The position numbers were made by a program, and so were the translations under genes. A stretch of 64,000 bases of DNA, from contig NZ_CP120717.1 of NCBI RefSeq assembly GCF_032883915.1, forward strand, positions 3,417,697 to 3,481,696, given 5' to 3'. A model generated the notes under the pieces. That model was not told where the DNA came from, searched no databases, and was given only the letters and a program-made list of their open reading frames with translations. Origin of the DNA: Endozoicomonas sp. 8E. GTDB taxonomy: Bacteria; Pseudomonadota; Gammaproteobacteria; Pseudomonadales; Endozoicomonadaceae. This document shows, in pieces, positions 10,478-20,472 of the stretch; the first letter of the stretch is position 1; each line of letters opens with the position of its first letter.

Positions 10478-11176
10478 ATGAAAACTACTTCATATATAAG
10501 TGTGCCAGTCGTAACTATTGATGGCCCCAGCGGTTCCGGGAAAGGAACGGTTGCGGCTCTGCTGGCGAAAGAGTTTGACTGGCATCTGCTCGACAGTGGT
10601 GCCTTGTATCGACTGACGGCGTTGGCGGCCATGAATCACGGGGTGGATTTTTCTGATGAAAATTCACTGGAAGTTTTGGCAGGTCACCTGGATGTGCAAT
10701 TTGAGCCGGGTGCTGAAGGTGAAGGTCTGAAAATCGTTCTTGAGGGTGAGCGCGTTGGCGCCAATCTGAGGACTGAAGAAGTGGGAGCCAAAGCTTCTCA
10801 GGTAGCGGCTTTGCCGGGAGTCAGGAAGGCTCTGTTGAAGCGTCAGCAGGACTTTGCAGAGGCTCCGGGTCTGGTTGCCGATGGAAGGGATATGGGGACT
10901 GTGGTATTCCCCCGCGCTAACGTCAAAGTTTACCTTACAGCCAGTCCGCAAGAGCGAGCGAAACGCCGTCGAAATCAGTTGCAACAGAAAGGGATTGATG
11001 CTAGCTTTGACCAGCTTTTAGCTGACATTCTTGCCAGGGACGAACGTGACATGAATCGCGATGTCGCCCCACTGAAACCTGCCGATGATGCTATTGTTCT
11101 GGACAGCACCAGATTGAGTATTCAGGAAGTCTTCAGTCGTGTAGTGGATGTCATGCGACAGAATGGCCTGATCTGA
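10478..11176 (+). CDS. cmk: Cytidylate kinase
   Basis: (d)CMP kinase of 232 residues. P-loop [11 protein letters not shown] at residues 12-22, the DSGALYR nucleoside-binding motif and [11 protein letters not shown] are all typical. It precedes rpsA, the classical cmk-rpsA arrangement. The 170 bp between tyrA and cmk holds no remnant of aroA that I can see. Confidence 0.96.
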   Translation: MKTTSYISVPVVTIDGPSGSGKGTVAALLAKEFDWHLLDSGALYRLTALAAMNHGVDFSDENSLEVLAGHLDVQFEPGAEGEGLKIVLEGERVGANLRTEEVGAKASQVAALPGVRKALLKRQQDFAEAPGLVADGRDMGTVVFPRANVKVYLTASPQERAKRRRNQLQQKGIDASFDQLLADILARDERDMNRDVAPLKPADDAIVLDSTRLSIQEVFSRVVDVMRQNGLI

Positions 11177-11424
11177 TTAACGTTAATCATTTCGGAACCT
11201 GTTGGTTGTTGAGGGAGACTCGACAGCCTGTTTGTATCGAGATGGTCTGACCGATTTCCGGAAAGACCGGCGTGAATAACCGTAGGGTGCAGATTGCCAG
11301 TTACAACCATACGGTGTTTTTTGAAAAACAACCCACACTGACTGGCGGTGTGGCCAGCATGCGATCGGTAGTCACTGCCTTTCTGAGGCGGTGTTGATTG
11401 GAGTGCTGATTGATAGGAATGACC
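11177..11424 (+). promoter_or_regulatory. Leader region of rpsA
   Basis: A 248-bp leader with several hairpins, among them CCACAC...GTGTGG (11333-11353) and GTTTTTTGAAAAAC. In gammaproteobacteria a structured rpsA leader replaces a strong Shine-Dalgarno and mediates autoregulation by S1. The sequence fits this only in general terms; I infer rather than prove the role. Confidence 0.4.
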
Positions 11425-13104
11425 ATGAGCGAAAGCTTTGCTGAACTGTTTGAAGAAAGCCTGAAAGATATCGAAATGAAGCCGGGCGCTATTGTTAGCG
11501 GCCAGGTTGTCGATATCGACAGCGACTGGGTTACTGTCCACGCAGGCCTGAAGTCTGAAGGTGTTATCCCAAAAGCTCAGTTCCTGAACGAACAGGGTGA
11601 ACTGACCATCGCTGTCGGCGACGAAGTTCAGGTTGCTCTTGATGCGGTTGAAGATGGTTTCGGTGAAACCCGTCTTTCCCGCGAAAAAGCCAAGCGTATG
11701 GAAGCTTGGGGCGAACTCGAAAAAGCCTTCGAAGCTGAAGAGATCGTTAAAGGTGTTATTTCCGGTAAAGTCAAGGGTGGCTTCACTGTTGATGTTAACA
11801 CTATCCGTGCCTTCCTGCCTGGCTCTCTGGTTGATGTGCGTCCGGTTCGTGACACAGCTCACCTGGAAGGCAAAGAGCTGGAATTCAAGGTTATCAAGCT
11901 GGACCAGAAACGTAACAACGTAGTCGTTTCCCGTCGCAGCGTTCTGGAAGCTGAAAACAGCGCTGAGCGCGAGCAGCTGCTGGAATCTCTGCAGGAAGGT
12001 CTGGAAGTTAAGGGTATCGTTAAGAACCTGACCGACTACGGTGCATTCGTAGATCTGGGCGGTGTTGACGGCCTGCTGCATATCACTGACATGGCCTGGA
12101 AGCGCATCAAGCATCCAAGCGAGATCGTCAACGTTGGTGACGAAATCAACGTTAAGGTCCTGAAGTTTGACCGCGACCGTAACCGTGTATCCCTGGGTCT
12201 GAAGCAGCTGGGTGAAGATCCGTGGGTGGCTATCACCAAACGCTTCCCTGAAGGTACCCGTGTATCAGGTCGCATCACCAACCTGACAGACTATGGCTGC
12301 TTTGTTGAGCTGGAAGAAGGTGTTGAAGGTCTGGTTCACGTTTCTGAAATGGACTGGACCAACAAGAACATCCACCCATCCAAGGTGGTTGCTCTGGGTG
12401 ACGAAGTTGAAGTTCAGGTTCTGGACATTGACGAAGAGCGTCGTCGTATTTCTCTGGGTATCAAGCAGTGCAAGCAGAATCCATGGGAAGAGTTCTCCGG
12501 TTCCTTCAATAAGGGCGACAAGCTGGCTGGTAAGATCAAGTCTATCACTGACTTCGGTATCTTCATCGGTCTGGATGGCGGCATCGACGGTCTGGTTCAC
12601 CTGTCTGACATCTCCTGGAACGAAACTGGCGAAGAAGCTGTTCGCAAGTACCGTAAGGGTGATGAAGTTGAAGCTGTTATCCTGGCGATCGACGCTGAGC
12701 GTGAGCGTATCTCTCTGGGTATCAAGCAGCTGTCCGAAGATCCATTCAACTCTTTCGCTGGCCTGAATGAGAAAGGTTCCATCGTCAAGGGTGTGATCAA
12801 GGAAGTGACTGCCAAGGCAGCTACCGTAGAACTGGCTGAAGACGTTCTGGCTACTCTGAAAGCTTCTGAAATCAGTGTTGACCGTGTTGAAGACGCAACT
12901 AACGTCCTGAAAGAAGGCGAAGAAGTCGAAGCCCGCATCATCAGTATCGATCGTAAGAACCGCAATATCTCCCTGTCCATCAAGGCGAAGGATCAGGCTG
13001 AAGAGAAAGCGGCTATGAAAGAACTGCGTGCGAAGCAGGAAGACGAGACTTCCGGTCCTACCACCATCGGTGACCTGATCAAGGCTCAGATGGAAAACAA
13101 GTAA
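11425..13104 (+). CDS. rpsA: 30S ribosomal protein S1
   Basis: Six S1/OB-fold repeats in 559 residues (E. coli 557), with the recurring pattern of [20 protein letters not shown] and its variants; the protein delivers and unfolds mRNA on the 30S subunit. I chose the ATG at 11425 ([13 protein letters not shown]) because AGGA lies 6 nt upstream and family members begin this way. Codon use is strongly biased, as expected for a highly expressed gene, and this leaves long spurious open frames on the other strand. It is followed by a bidirectional terminator. Confidence 0.98.
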   Translation: MSESFAELFEESLKDIEMKPGAIVSGQVVDIDSDWVTVHAGLKSEGVIPKAQFLNEQGELTIAVGDEVQVALDAVEDGFGETRLSREKAKRMEAWGELEKAFEAEEIVKGVISGKVKGGFTVDVNTIRAFLPGSLVDVRPVRDTAHLEGKELEFKVIKLDQKRNNVVVSRRSVLEAENSAEREQLLESLQEGLEVKGIVKNLTDYGAFVDLGGVDGLLHITDMAWKRIKHPSEIVNVGDEINVKVLKFDRDRNRVSLGLKQLGEDPWVAITKRFPEGTRVSGRITNLTDYGCFVELEEGVEGLVHVSEMDWTNKNIHPSKVVALGDEVEVQVLDIDEERRRISLGIKQCKQNPWEEFSGSFNKGDKLAGKIKSITDFGIFIGLDGGIDGLVHLSDISWNETGEEAVRKYRKGDEVEAVILAIDAERERISLGIKQLSEDPFNSFAGLNEKGSIVKGVIKEVTAKAATVELAEDVLATLKASEISVDRVEDATNVLKEGEEVEARIISIDRKNRNISLSIKAKDQAEEKAAMKELRAKQEDETSGPTTIGDLIKAQMENK

Positions 13105-13140
13105 TACTTGTTGGAGAAAGCTTCTGATGAAGCTTTCTTT

Positions 13141-13184
13141 TACCATAAAAAAACCGCAGCCTAAGCTGCGGTTTTTTTATGGTA
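13141..13184 (+). terminator. Perfect inverted-repeat terminator after rpsA
   Basis: Two 20-bp arms with complete complementarity around a CTAA loop (AAACCGCAGC / GCTGCGGTTT core), with A and T tracts on both sides, so it can act in both directions. Confidence 0.92.
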
Positions 13185-13414
13185 ATCAATAGGTTGCTTG
13201 ATTTATTGAATCGGGTTGGCTAGGGTAGGAATTATCTGTAATTCCTATCAGGTTCGGGGCTGCCAGAAGTGTCGGGCGTCCGGCTAATGAGATACTCAGC
13301 CGTTCTCGGCTACGACTGTTTAATGTCTTGTTTATCTCCTGATTTGGTTGCAGTGTCTGTAACGATACTGATACTTCAGTGTCACCCAAGGGTGCAGGGA
13401 TAGGAAGAACGACA

Positions 13415-13708
13415 ATGACCCGATCAGAATTGATAGAACGACTGACCGATCAGCAAGATCAGTTGTCGGTTAAGGATGTGGAGCTGGCCATCAAATCTAT
13501 TCTTGAGCAGATGTCACAATCTCTTTCCTGCGGAACGAGAGTAGAAATCAGAGGGTTTGGCAGCTTTTCACTGCACTACAGGGCTCCCAGGGTGGGGCGA
13601 AATCCCAAGACCGGTGACTCTGTCGTTCTGAATGGAAAATACGTTCCTCATTTCAAGCCGGGCAAAGATATGCGGGATCGTGTAAATAGTAGTCTTCAGA
13701 CTCTGTAA
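13415..13708 (+). CDS. ihfB: Integration host factor subunit beta
   Basis: HU/IHF-family DNA-bending protein of 97 residues ([10 protein letters not shown]...). The signature [11 protein letters not shown] and the beta-arm RNPKTG are present. The start at 13415 follows AGGAAG. IHF also bends leader DNA during spacer integration by type I-E and I-F CRISPR systems, so it is a likely host partner of the array in this window, though that is inference. Gene order rpsA-ihfB-lapA-lapB is the standard gammaproteobacterial one. Confidence 0.96.
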   Translation: MTRSELIERLTDQQDQLSVKDVELAIKSILEQMSQSLSCGTRVEIRGFGSFSLHYRAPRVGRNPKTGDSVVLNGKYVPHFKPGKDMRDRVNSSLQTL

Positions 13709-13796
13709 CCTTAATTTTTCCACTGTGTGTTAAGCCCTGTTCAACTATGACTCGGAATCTGATCGTAAATAAGTCATCACTGGAGTTTGATCGAAT

Positions 13797-14117
13797 ATGG
13801 TCTCTCATTTGAGTATCTGGCTGAAGCGGCTGGTAATACTGTTGGGCAGTCTCCTCCTGCTGATTATTCTCGTCAATTTTATTGTCGCTAACCCTCAATT
13901 GGTAAGATTCGACCTGGCCGGTTTCTTATTGCCGGAAGTGAAGGTGTCTTCTGTCGTCGTTATCTCTTTTATAATGGGAGGGCTGTTCGGGCTGCTGGTC
14001 TCGCTGCTGGCTATGACCCGGTTGAGGTTGGCCAATGCCAGCTTCAAGCGTAAGCTGGGCCGACGTGATGCAGAAATACAAAAACTCAGAGCGAATGCCT
14101 TGCAAGGATTAACCTGA
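13797..14117 (+). CDS. lapA: LPS assembly protein A (LapA, DUF1049)
   Basis: Small inner-membrane protein (106 residues) with two transmembrane helices (about residues 10-32 and 45-70) and a basic, coiled C-terminal tail. LapA works with LapB in FtsH-dependent control of LpxC and so of LPS synthesis. The stop overlaps the lapB start by one base (TGATG). Confidence 0.9.
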   Translation: MVSHLSIWLKRLVILLGSLLLLIILVNFIVANPQLVRFDLAGFLLPEVKVSSVVVISFIMGGLFGLLVSLLAMTRLRLANASFKRKLGRRDAEIQKLRANALQGLT

Positions 14118-15292
14118 TGCCCGATGTTGCACTGCTGGCACTGATTATCGTGGCAATGCTGGCAGGATATCTTCTGGGACGTACTGAAAAAAAGAAAAAA
14201 AAGGACCACTTCCCCGGGCGACCCCTTTCTAAAGAGTATTTTGTAGGGTTGAACTATCTGTTAAATGAGCAGACGGATGAGGCCATTGAGACCTTTATCA
14301 GGGCGCTGGATATCAATAATGATACTGTCGATACCTATCTTGCCCTGGGTAGCCTGTTTTGTCGTAAGGGAGAGGTGGATAAATCGATCCGGGTGCATCA
14401 GGATCTTTTGGCCCGACCCAGTCTGACCCCCCTTCAATCTATTCGTGTTCAGCTGGAGCTGGCCAAGGACTACATGACCGCGGGGTTATTTGATCGTGCG
14501 GAAGCCATGCTGGTCGATCTTTCCAGACAAAATCATAAATATCGGGTGGATGCCCTTGAACAGCTTCTGAAAATCTATGAGAGAGAGAAAGAGTGGCAGC
14601 AGGCTGTTGAGATTGCAGAATCCCTGCGTAAATTGTCGGGTGAGTACTATGCCTCCAGGCTGGCTCATTTGTACTGTGAGATAGCCGAAGAAAAACTGCT
14701 TCATAATGATCGATCGGGGGCCAGAAAGTTCATCAAAACAGCATTTTCCAGGGATAAGAACTGTGTCAGAGCCAGTTTGATACTGGGCCAGATAGAAATG
14801 GAGGAAGGCCGTGACAGAGAAGCCGTTAAGGTCCTCCAGAAGGTGTCCATTCAGGATAATCGTTATGTGCCCCTGACTCTGGAAATGCTGGAAACTGTCT
14901 GCCACCGCAGTCATCAGCAGCGTGCTCTGGGCAGCTATCTGGCACGGTGTCTTAATGAGAAGCCGGGTACAGCTATTATATTGGCCATGACGGCTCAGTT
15001 AATGAACAGTCGTGATGAAGTGTCTGCCATAGAATTTTTAACCAGTCAGTTGCGACGGCAACCCTCTCTCAAGGGTTTGAATGCCTTGATCAATATTCAG
15101 TTAAATCATTCCTCTGAACCCTCTCTGACCAGTATCAAACTGTTGAAAGAGGTCACAGACCAGATGTTGGTTTCAAAGCCTGTTTACCAGTGCTTCAGCT
15201 GTGGCTTTTCCGGTAAAGAGATGCATTGGCATTGTCCGGGTTGTGATGGCTGGGGAACACTGGCACCCGTTCAGGGCGTAGAAGGGGAATAA
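14117..15292 (+). CDS. lapB: LPS assembly protein B (LapB/YciM)
   Basis: N-terminal membrane anchor (residues 5-20), a cytoplasmic array of TPR repeats (e.g. GLNYLLNEQTDEAIETFIRA) and a C-terminal rubredoxin-like zinc domain with paired Cys motifs CFSCG and CPGC. LapB presents LpxC to FtsH for degradation. Length of 391 residues and coupling to lapA match the family. Confidence 0.95.
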   Translation: MPDVALLALIIVAMLAGYLLGRTEKKKKKDHFPGRPLSKEYFVGLNYLLNEQTDEAIETFIRALDINNDTVDTYLALGSLFCRKGEVDKSIRVHQDLLARPSLTPLQSIRVQLELAKDYMTAGLFDRAEAMLVDLSRQNHKYRVDALEQLLKIYEREKEWQQAVEIAESLRKLSGEYYASRLAHLYCEIAEEKLLHNDRSGARKFIKTAFSRDKNCVRASLILGQIEMEEGRDREAVKVLQKVSIQDNRYVPLTLEMLETVCHRSHQQRALGSYLARCLNEKPGTAIILAMTAQLMNSRDEVSAIEFLTSQLRRQPSLKGLNALINIQLNHSSEPSLTSIKLLKEVTDQMLVSKPVYQCFSCGFSGKEMHWHCPGCDGWGTLAPVQGVEGE

Positions 15293-15406
15293 TATCCCCG
15301 TTTGTTTGTTTTACTGAGTATCCTTGTCTAGACCTGTTTATAGAGCCTTCTTAATATATCTTCCAAATTTCAGGATGCAGTGTAGGAGGCAGACAGGAAG
15401 TTAAGG

Positions 15407-15619
15407 ATGTCTCCGATGAGAAAAAGAATAATCAGTTTTACCGCAATGACCCTGCTGGCTCTTTCTGCCCCTGTTTTTGCCGACAAAGTCCCATCCCGAT
15501 TGAAAGTTAAAATCAACATTGCCGCTCTTCAGGAAATGGATGAAGCCAGGGTTGAAGTGCGCCACACACTGACAAAGAGGATTGTCGGAGGCAGGGAAAA
15601 TAATAACACCTTGAGCTGA
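15407..15619 (+). CDS. Small exported protein of unknown function
   Basis: 70 residues with a clear signal peptide (KKRI-like basic start, hydrophobic core, cleavage after APVFA). The mature part is about 45 residues, rich in charged residues. AGGAAG lies 6 nt before the ATG. A ComEA-type helix-hairpin-helix gene is often found after lapB in related genomes; the segment KVKINIAALQEMDEA faintly recalls ComEA (INxAxxxEL), so this could be a shortened ComEA-like protein, but I cannot show that. Confidence 0.5.
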   Translation: MSPMRKRIISFTAMTLLALSAPVFADKVPSRLKVKINIAALQEMDEARVEVRHTLTKRIVGGRENNNTLS

Positions 15620-15770
15620 AAGTTAAAATTGATTTTCAAGATGCCGCAGTACGACCATCTAATATTCTCATACTCATTCAGCAGATATTTCTTTTTGATA
15701 TTTTGAAAAAATCCATATAAATAAAAAATTAATATTTCTGAAGTTACGATATTAATTAGTTAAATCGTGA

Positions 15771-15789
15771 ATTGAAATAATTCTCATTT
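15771..15789 (+). promoter_or_regulatory. Possible Fur box upstream of feoABC
   Basis: The AT-rich region 15650-15800 upstream of feoA contains GAAATAATTCTCATTT, whose right half resembles a Fur half-site. About ten of nineteen positions match the classical box, so this is suggestive only. Control of feoABC by Fur is usual. Confidence 0.35.
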
Positions 15790-15935
15790 AGGTCTAGTAT
15801 TCCGCTTGCTTTTCAATCTGTTGTTGTCTTTCCATAAACCGCCTCAGGTTACTCTTTTCACTACATCATCAGATGTATCAGGAAGCACTCTCTCCGGCGT
15901 GCTATGCGTTTCGGGAGGAGGCTTGGGAGATTGTG

Positions 15936-16169
15936 ATGACGGTCACTTTAGGGGATCTCCGGACAGGAGAGGAAGCTCGGGTCTTTGCTTTCAGGGAAGC
16001 AGGCTCAGCCTATCGTCGTAAGCTTCTGGCCATGGGCCTAACGCCCGGAACCTGTTTTAAAGTATGCCGGGTCGCGCCTCTGGGTGATCCTATTCAGCTC
16101 CAGGTTCGCGGATTTCAACTCAGTCTGCGTCGTCACGAAGCGGCAGCCGTTGAAGTGACTCGTCTATGA
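15936..16169 (+). CDS. feoA: Ferrous iron transport protein A
   Basis: SH3-like FeoA of 77 residues (MTVTLGDLRTGEEARV; RRKLLAMGLTPG). The ATG at 15936 follows GGGAGA; longer in-frame starts would add a tail foreign to the family. The stop overlaps the feoB start (ATGA). FeoA is a cytoplasmic partner of the FeoB transporter. Confidence 0.93.
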   Translation: MTVTLGDLRTGEEARVFAFREAGSAYRRKLLAMGLTPGTCFKVCRVAPLGDPIQLQVRGFQLSLRRHEAAAVEVTRL

Positions 16170-18520
16170 AGGAACATGTATTTGCGATTGTAGGTAACCC
16201 TAATTGCGGCAAAACTACTTTATTTAACAGTTTAACGGGCGCCAGTCAGCATGTAGGTAATTGGCCCGGTGTTACCGTAGAAAAGCGCAGTGGCCGCTAT
16301 GAGCATAAAAGTCAGCCCATTGAAGTGGTTGACCTGCCTGGTACCTATTGTCTGGATGTGGTCGATGATCAGGTATCGATGGATGAGCGCATTGCCCGTG
16401 ACTTTATCCTTGCCCGTGAAGCTCAGCTGATCGTCAACGTTGTCGATGCTTCAAATATTGAGCGTAACCTGTATCTGACCACACAGCTGTTGGATATGGG
16501 ACTCCCCGTGATTGTTGTCCTCAACATGATGGATGTTGCCAGGGACAAAGGTCTCAAGATCAATGCTGAAAAGCTTTCCAAACAGCTCGGTTGCCCTGTT
16601 CATGCCATGATAGCCTCCAGAAACAAAGGAACCCCGGGGCTCAAGGATCTTATCAATCAATGCTTTGTTAACGGAGTTGAACCAGCAAAGCCACAATCTC
16701 TGGGAAATGATCTGGAAGAGTCTGTTACTCGCCTGCAGGCACGTGTTGCCAGTGAGATCGAAGATCGCTCAATTGCACGCTGGGTGTCGCTTAAATTACT
16801 GGAAGGCGAGTCCGGTTTTGTTGATCAGGTTTCTCAGGGTCTGATGAAAGCAGCGGTTGTGGCACGATCCCGGCTTGAGGACGCCTATGATGCAGAGATG
16901 GATATCTTAGTGGCAAACGGTCGCTATGAAAGCATCAGCCTCATCATGCAGGATACTGTCAAAACCTCGGGGATTGTAAGTCAAGGTCTCACTGAGCGTG
17001 TCGACCGTATTGTCCTGAATCGACTGGTGGGGTTGCCGATTTTTTTTGGCGTTATGTATCTGATGTTTATGTTCTCTGTGAACATAGGCAGTGCTTTTAT
17101 CGACTTTTTTGACATTCTCTCAGGCACCCTCTTTGTCGATGGTGTGAGCCATCTGCTTGAAAGTATTGGTGCGCCGGACTGGATCATTGCGCTGCTGGCC
17201 AAAGGTGTCGGTGGCGGTATTCAGACTGTCTCTACCTTCATACCGGTCATTGCTTTTCTGTTCCTGTTCCTTTCGTTACTGGAGGATTCTGGTTATATGG
17301 CCAGAGCCGCTTTTGTCATGGACAGGGCAATGCGTTTTCTGGGTCTCCCCGGAAAGGCTTTTGTTCCTATGCTGGTAGGTTTCGGCTGTAACGTACCGGC
17401 CATTATGGCGACCCGGACGCTGGAAAATCAGCAGGACCGGATGCTGACCATTGCCATGGCGCCTTTTATGTCCTGTGGTGCGCGTCTTCCTGTTTATGCG
17501 TTATTTGCTGCGGCCTTCTTTCCCGGTTCCGGTCAGAATGTGGTTTTCACACTTTATCTGACGGGTATTTTGGCTGCGGTCATAACGGGTTTGATGCTCA
17601 AGAAGAGTTTGTTCAGTGGCGAGGTGACAACTTTTGTTATGGAGTTGCCTAACTATCACAGGCCGTCAGTCAAGCATGTACTGCTCAGAACCTGGAGTCG
17701 ACTGAAAGCGTTCCTTTTCAGGGCAGGTAAAGCCATAGTTCTTGTAGTAATGATACTCAATACCCTGAACTCTGTAGGAACCGACGGCAGTTTTGGCCAT
17801 GAAAACACCCGGTCATCTGTGCTCAATAAGATAGGTCAAACCATCACACCTGCTTTTGCTCCCATGGGTATGTCAGAAGATAACTGGCCAGCAGCTGTAG
17901 GTCTGTTCACAGGCATTCTGGCAAAAGAGGCGGTGGTTGGCACGCTGAATTCCATGTACACCTCCATCGCTGAGCAGGAGAATGGCACTGAAGCCCAAGC
18001 CCATAACTTTGACTTTATGTCTGGCTTTGAGGAGGCTGTGGCAACCATTCCTGCCAATCTTTCAGAGGTGGCATCTTCCCTGGCGGATCCCCTTGGACTC
18101 AGTGTTGGGGATTTGAGTAATCTGGAATCAGTAGCACAGGACCAGGCGGTGGAAGTCTCCACCTTCGGGATCATGCAAAGACTGTTCATCAGTGATGCGG
18201 CTGTCGTCGCTTATCTCTTGATGATCCTGCTCTACACACCCTGTGTTGCAGCCTTGGGGGCTATTTATCGCGAATCAGGCCCTCGCTGGACATTCTTTGT
18301 GGCGGGCTGGACTTTCTTCATGGGATATTCAGTGGCTACTCTTTACTACCAGCTGTCCCGAATCACTATTCAGCCTGTGACATCTCTGTCCTGGCTGTCC
18401 ATCATAGTACTGGCCATGGCTCTGATGTTTCTGCTACTCAGGAGGGCAGGGCAGAGAGTGCTATTTACTTCAGAAGATATACCCGCTGAAAGACTCAGAA
18501 GCTCCACAGGATGCCACTGA
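16166..18520 (+). CDS. feoB: Ferrous iron transporter FeoB
   Basis: 784 residues. N-terminal G domain with G1 GNPNCGKTT (10-18), G3 DLPG and G4 NMMD, then a GDI-like helical region and a C-terminal membrane domain with the two inverted Gate motifs (e.g. GFGCNVPAIMATR; LYTPCVAALGAI). It imports Fe2+ across the inner membrane. The gene is flanked by feoA and feoC with overlaps on both sides, so one operon. Confidence 0.97.
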   Translation: MKEHVFAIVGNPNCGKTTLFNSLTGASQHVGNWPGVTVEKRSGRYEHKSQPIEVVDLPGTYCLDVVDDQVSMDERIARDFILAREAQLIVNVVDASNIERNLYLTTQLLDMGLPVIVVLNMMDVARDKGLKINAEKLSKQLGCPVHAMIASRNKGTPGLKDLINQCFVNGVEPAKPQSLGNDLEESVTRLQARVASEIEDRSIARWVSLKLLEGESGFVDQVSQGLMKAAVVARSRLEDAYDAEMDILVANGRYESISLIMQDTVKTSGIVSQGLTERVDRIVLNRLVGLPIFFGVMYLMFMFSVNIGSAFIDFFDILSGTLFVDGVSHLLESIGAPDWIIALLAKGVGGGIQTVSTFIPVIAFLFLFLSLLEDSGYMARAAFVMDRAMRFLGLPGKAFVPMLVGFGCNVPAIMATRTLENQQDRMLTIAMAPFMSCGARLPVYALFAAAFFPGSGQNVVFTLYLTGILAAVITGLMLKKSLFSGEVTTFVMELPNYHRPSVKHVLLRTWSRLKAFLFRAGKAIVLVVMILNTLNSVGTDGSFGHENTRSSVLNKIGQTITPAFAPMGMSEDNWPAAVGLFTGILAKEAVVGTLNSMYTSIAEQENGTEAQAHNFDFMSGFEEAVATIPANLSEVASSLADPLGLSVGDLSNLESVAQDQAVEVSTFGIMQRLFISDAAVVAYLLMILLYTPCVAALGAIYRESGPRWTFFVAGWTFFMGYSVATLYYQLSRITIQPVTSLSWLSIIVLAMALMFLLLRRAGQRVLFTSEDIPAERLRSSTGCH

Positions 18521-18774
18521 TGCTGCTATTAATCAGAGATTTTCTGTCAGAAAAAGGTATCTGTACTCTGGCCGAACTGAGTCAGCATTTTGAAGTTGAC
18601 CCCGAAGCCATGAAGGCCATGCTAAGTCACTGGGTCAGGAAAGGAAAAGTAGTGGAGGAGTCATCTGGCTGCAAACAGGGGTGTGTCAGTTGTGGGTCTG
18701 AACAGTTGATTGTCTATCGCTGGTTAAACTCGAGTCAGTACGACCTGATTCCTGTCTTTATTCAGAGTGATTAA
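18511..18774 (+). CDS. feoC: FeoC-like winged-helix protein
   Basis: 87 residues. Winged-helix start (IRDFLSEKGICTLAELSQHF) followed by a Cys-rich segment (CKQGCVSCGS), the candidate Fe-S ligands of FeoC. It overlaps the feoB 3' end by 10 bp and converges with the next minus-strand gene, overlapping it by 17 bp. Confidence 0.85.
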   Translation: MPLMLLLIRDFLSEKGICTLAELSQHFEVDPEAMKAMLSHWVRKGKVVEESSGCKQGCVSCGSEQLIVYRWLNSSQYDLIPVFIQSD

Positions 18775-19306
18775 CCCGATACCGATAGACAGGGCTAAGG
18801 TATAAATCGTTAGCCTTGTTCATACACTCAGGCTGCCATCCCGGTAGCCTGAATGTGTGGCTGACGATATAGCAGCCATCCTTGAGTTTCTCCTTAAATG
18901 CCTCGGATAACTTTTCCATAGCGCCCGGATAGAGATAACATACGACCAATCCGGCTTCTTCCCATTGATGTTGAAAAATATCCTGCTGGATGATGATCAC
19001 ATTTTTCAGATGGCTGCTGCGTATTCGGCTGATCCAATAGGGGAGGGGAGAACGTTCAATTCCGAAGATGATGCGATCCGGATAAGCGTTTGCCAACACT
19101 GGAATCAGAGAACCGAAACCAGAGCCCAGTTCATAAATGTTGCCATCGACTCTTGAAGGCAGGGTTTCCAGCAGTTTTACTCTTACCTTGCCAGAAGTGG
19201 GTGTTGGACTGATGCCCAAACGCAGGCTCCAAAAGACAATAGTCGAAGTTATCAGGCTGCCCGCAAAAAAGATCAGAATCAGAATTGTGTGTTCAAAGTT
19301 CATCAT
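18758..19306 (-). CDS. Membrane-anchored class I methyltransferase of unknown target
   Basis: 182 residues with one N-terminal transmembrane helix (about residues 7-29) and a SAM-binding fold (YELGSGFGSLIPVLA; acidic loop GIERS). The order of motifs fits a class I methyltransferase, but no target is indicated. It ends inside feoC on the opposite strand and is divergent from the exported-protein gene at 19436. Confidence 0.7.
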   Translation of the reverse strand: MMNFEHTILILIFFAGSLITSTIVFWSLRLGISPTPTSGKVRVKLLETLPSRVDGNIYELGSGFGSLIPVLANAYPDRIIFGIERSPLPYWISRIRSSHLKNVIIIQQDIFQHQWEEAGLVVCYLYPGAMEKLSEAFKEKLKDGCYIVSHTFRLPGWQPECMNKANDLYLSPVYRYRVNHSE

Positions 19307-19435
19307 TCCCTTAAAGAACGTTATTATCCGCCAGGTTTTTATATTGCTCTTTATTTGACGCTTAGATCAAGTTCTGGCTGGACAGTTTTGTTGTATGAAC
19401 TAGCTTAAAATCAGAGCCTCAAGTCAAGTAGTGCG

Positions 19436-20206
19436 ATGAATAGTGCGATAAATAGTGCGATTAGAAAACTGGCGATGACTGGTGCATTCGCACTGGTCTC
19501 CATCATCATTTGCCCACTCCATGCAGCTGAACCTGTCCCGTCTTTTGAAAGTCTGGATGCTGGCTTCCAAAAACTGCAATCGGTACTTGGGCGTTATGAG
19601 CCGATGCATGCTAAACAGTTCCGTATCATTATTGACAAGGAGTATAAAAATAAACCTGTCGAAAATGAGCCGGAAACACTGACCATCTCAAAAGGTGAGG
19701 TGCTCATTGGTAATCCTTATCGAATGGCGGATGGCATTGCTTTTGATACGATCGAAGCCATCAGGAATACGTTTTATGAAATCGATAAACATGATCAGCG
19801 CAAGAAAAAGTTTCGCGAGCACCGCTATCTGGCGATTCGCTATGTATTGAGAATAGATGCCGAACATCAATGGCATTTTGAAAGCAGTGTACTGTCCCAC
19901 AGTGACCCTGCCGTGGTGGAGTCCCATGCCCTTACAGGCAGCGTCGACTGGCTGAAAAACGGCTTTGAGCTGACAGGTTTTACCTCGGGTGTTGCATACA
20001 CAGCGGGAGTTAAGCCTCTGCCCATTGCGGTCTATGCTCAATTAAAATTCATACGTGCCGGTGATGAATTGTACATTGATGATCGATGGCAGGATTATAA
20101 AATGACCAAAGGTCCCAATGGCAAGCTACTGCCATTCCCGGATTTCAGTCAGCCCGTCGGGCGTCCTCAGTCCTGGTACAGTCGGGAAGCTTCTTACTAT
20201 GAATAA
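19436..20206 (+). CDS. Exported protein of unknown function
   Basis: 256 residues with a signal peptide (hydrophobic stretch AMTGAFALVSIIICPLHA, cleavage likely after HAA). The mature part is a beta-rich domain without motifs I recognise. Its 3' end (residues SWYSREASYYE and the stop region) is duplicated on the far side of the CRISPR-Cas island at 37778-37812, so this gene marks the left junction of the island. Confidence 0.7.
   Translation: MNSAINSAIRKLAMTGAFALVSIIICPLHAAEPVPSFESLDAGFQKLQSVLGRYEPMHAKQFRIIIDKEYKNKPVENEPETLTISKGEVLIGNPYRMADGIAFDTIEAIRNTFYEIDKHDQRKKKFREHRYLAIRYVLRIDAEHQWHFESSVLSHSDPAVVESHALTGSVDWLKNGFELTGFTSGVAYTAGVKPLPIAVYAQLKFIRAGDELYIDDRWQDYKMTKGPNGKLLPFPDFSQPVGRPQSWYSREASYYE
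20171..20205 (+). repeat. Left direct repeat flanking the CRISPR-Cas island
   Basis: 35 bp beginning TCCTGGTACAGTCGGG, identical to 37778-37812. It covers the last codons of the exported-protein gene. Beyond the exact block a further ~23 bp (CTATCGT..., ATTGCG) match at 18 positions. The two copies are 17.6 kb apart and enclose the array and all cas genes. Confidence 0.9.
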
Positions 20207-20472
20207 AAGCCTATCGTCATCTATTGCGGTGCACTTTGGCTGCTAGATGGTTAGGGAGCATAGTAGGCTTAGATTTGCGCCACCGACTTTGCTGGTTTGA
20301 CTTTTTTTGGTTTTTACAACACAGTGACATTTTCCTGATTTTGACCAAAAATATTCGCTCTTTAAAAAGTTGTTTGAAATCATATAGTTATAAATTGCTC
20401 AAAAAATTGGGGTGAATTTGATATTTATTCCTAAGCCGCTGTTATATAAGTGGTTTGATGCTTTATACTCTG
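20207..20472 (+). promoter_or_regulatory. CRISPR leader and array promoter
   Basis: 266 bp, AT-rich, directly before the first repeat, with T- and A-tracts (TTTTTTTGGTTTTT, CAAAAAATTGG). A plausible promoter is TTGATA at 20418-20423 and TTATAT at 20442-20447 (18-bp spacing), which would start transcription just before the first repeat at 20473. Leader placement on this side is supported by repeat orientation (type I-F crRNA sense) and by all five damaged repeats lying in the far part of the array. Confidence 0.75.

Noticed and set aside
11122-12114. 330-codon frame antisense to rpsA, and a 293-codon one at 12265-13146
   Set aside because: Shadows caused by the strong codon bias of rpsA.
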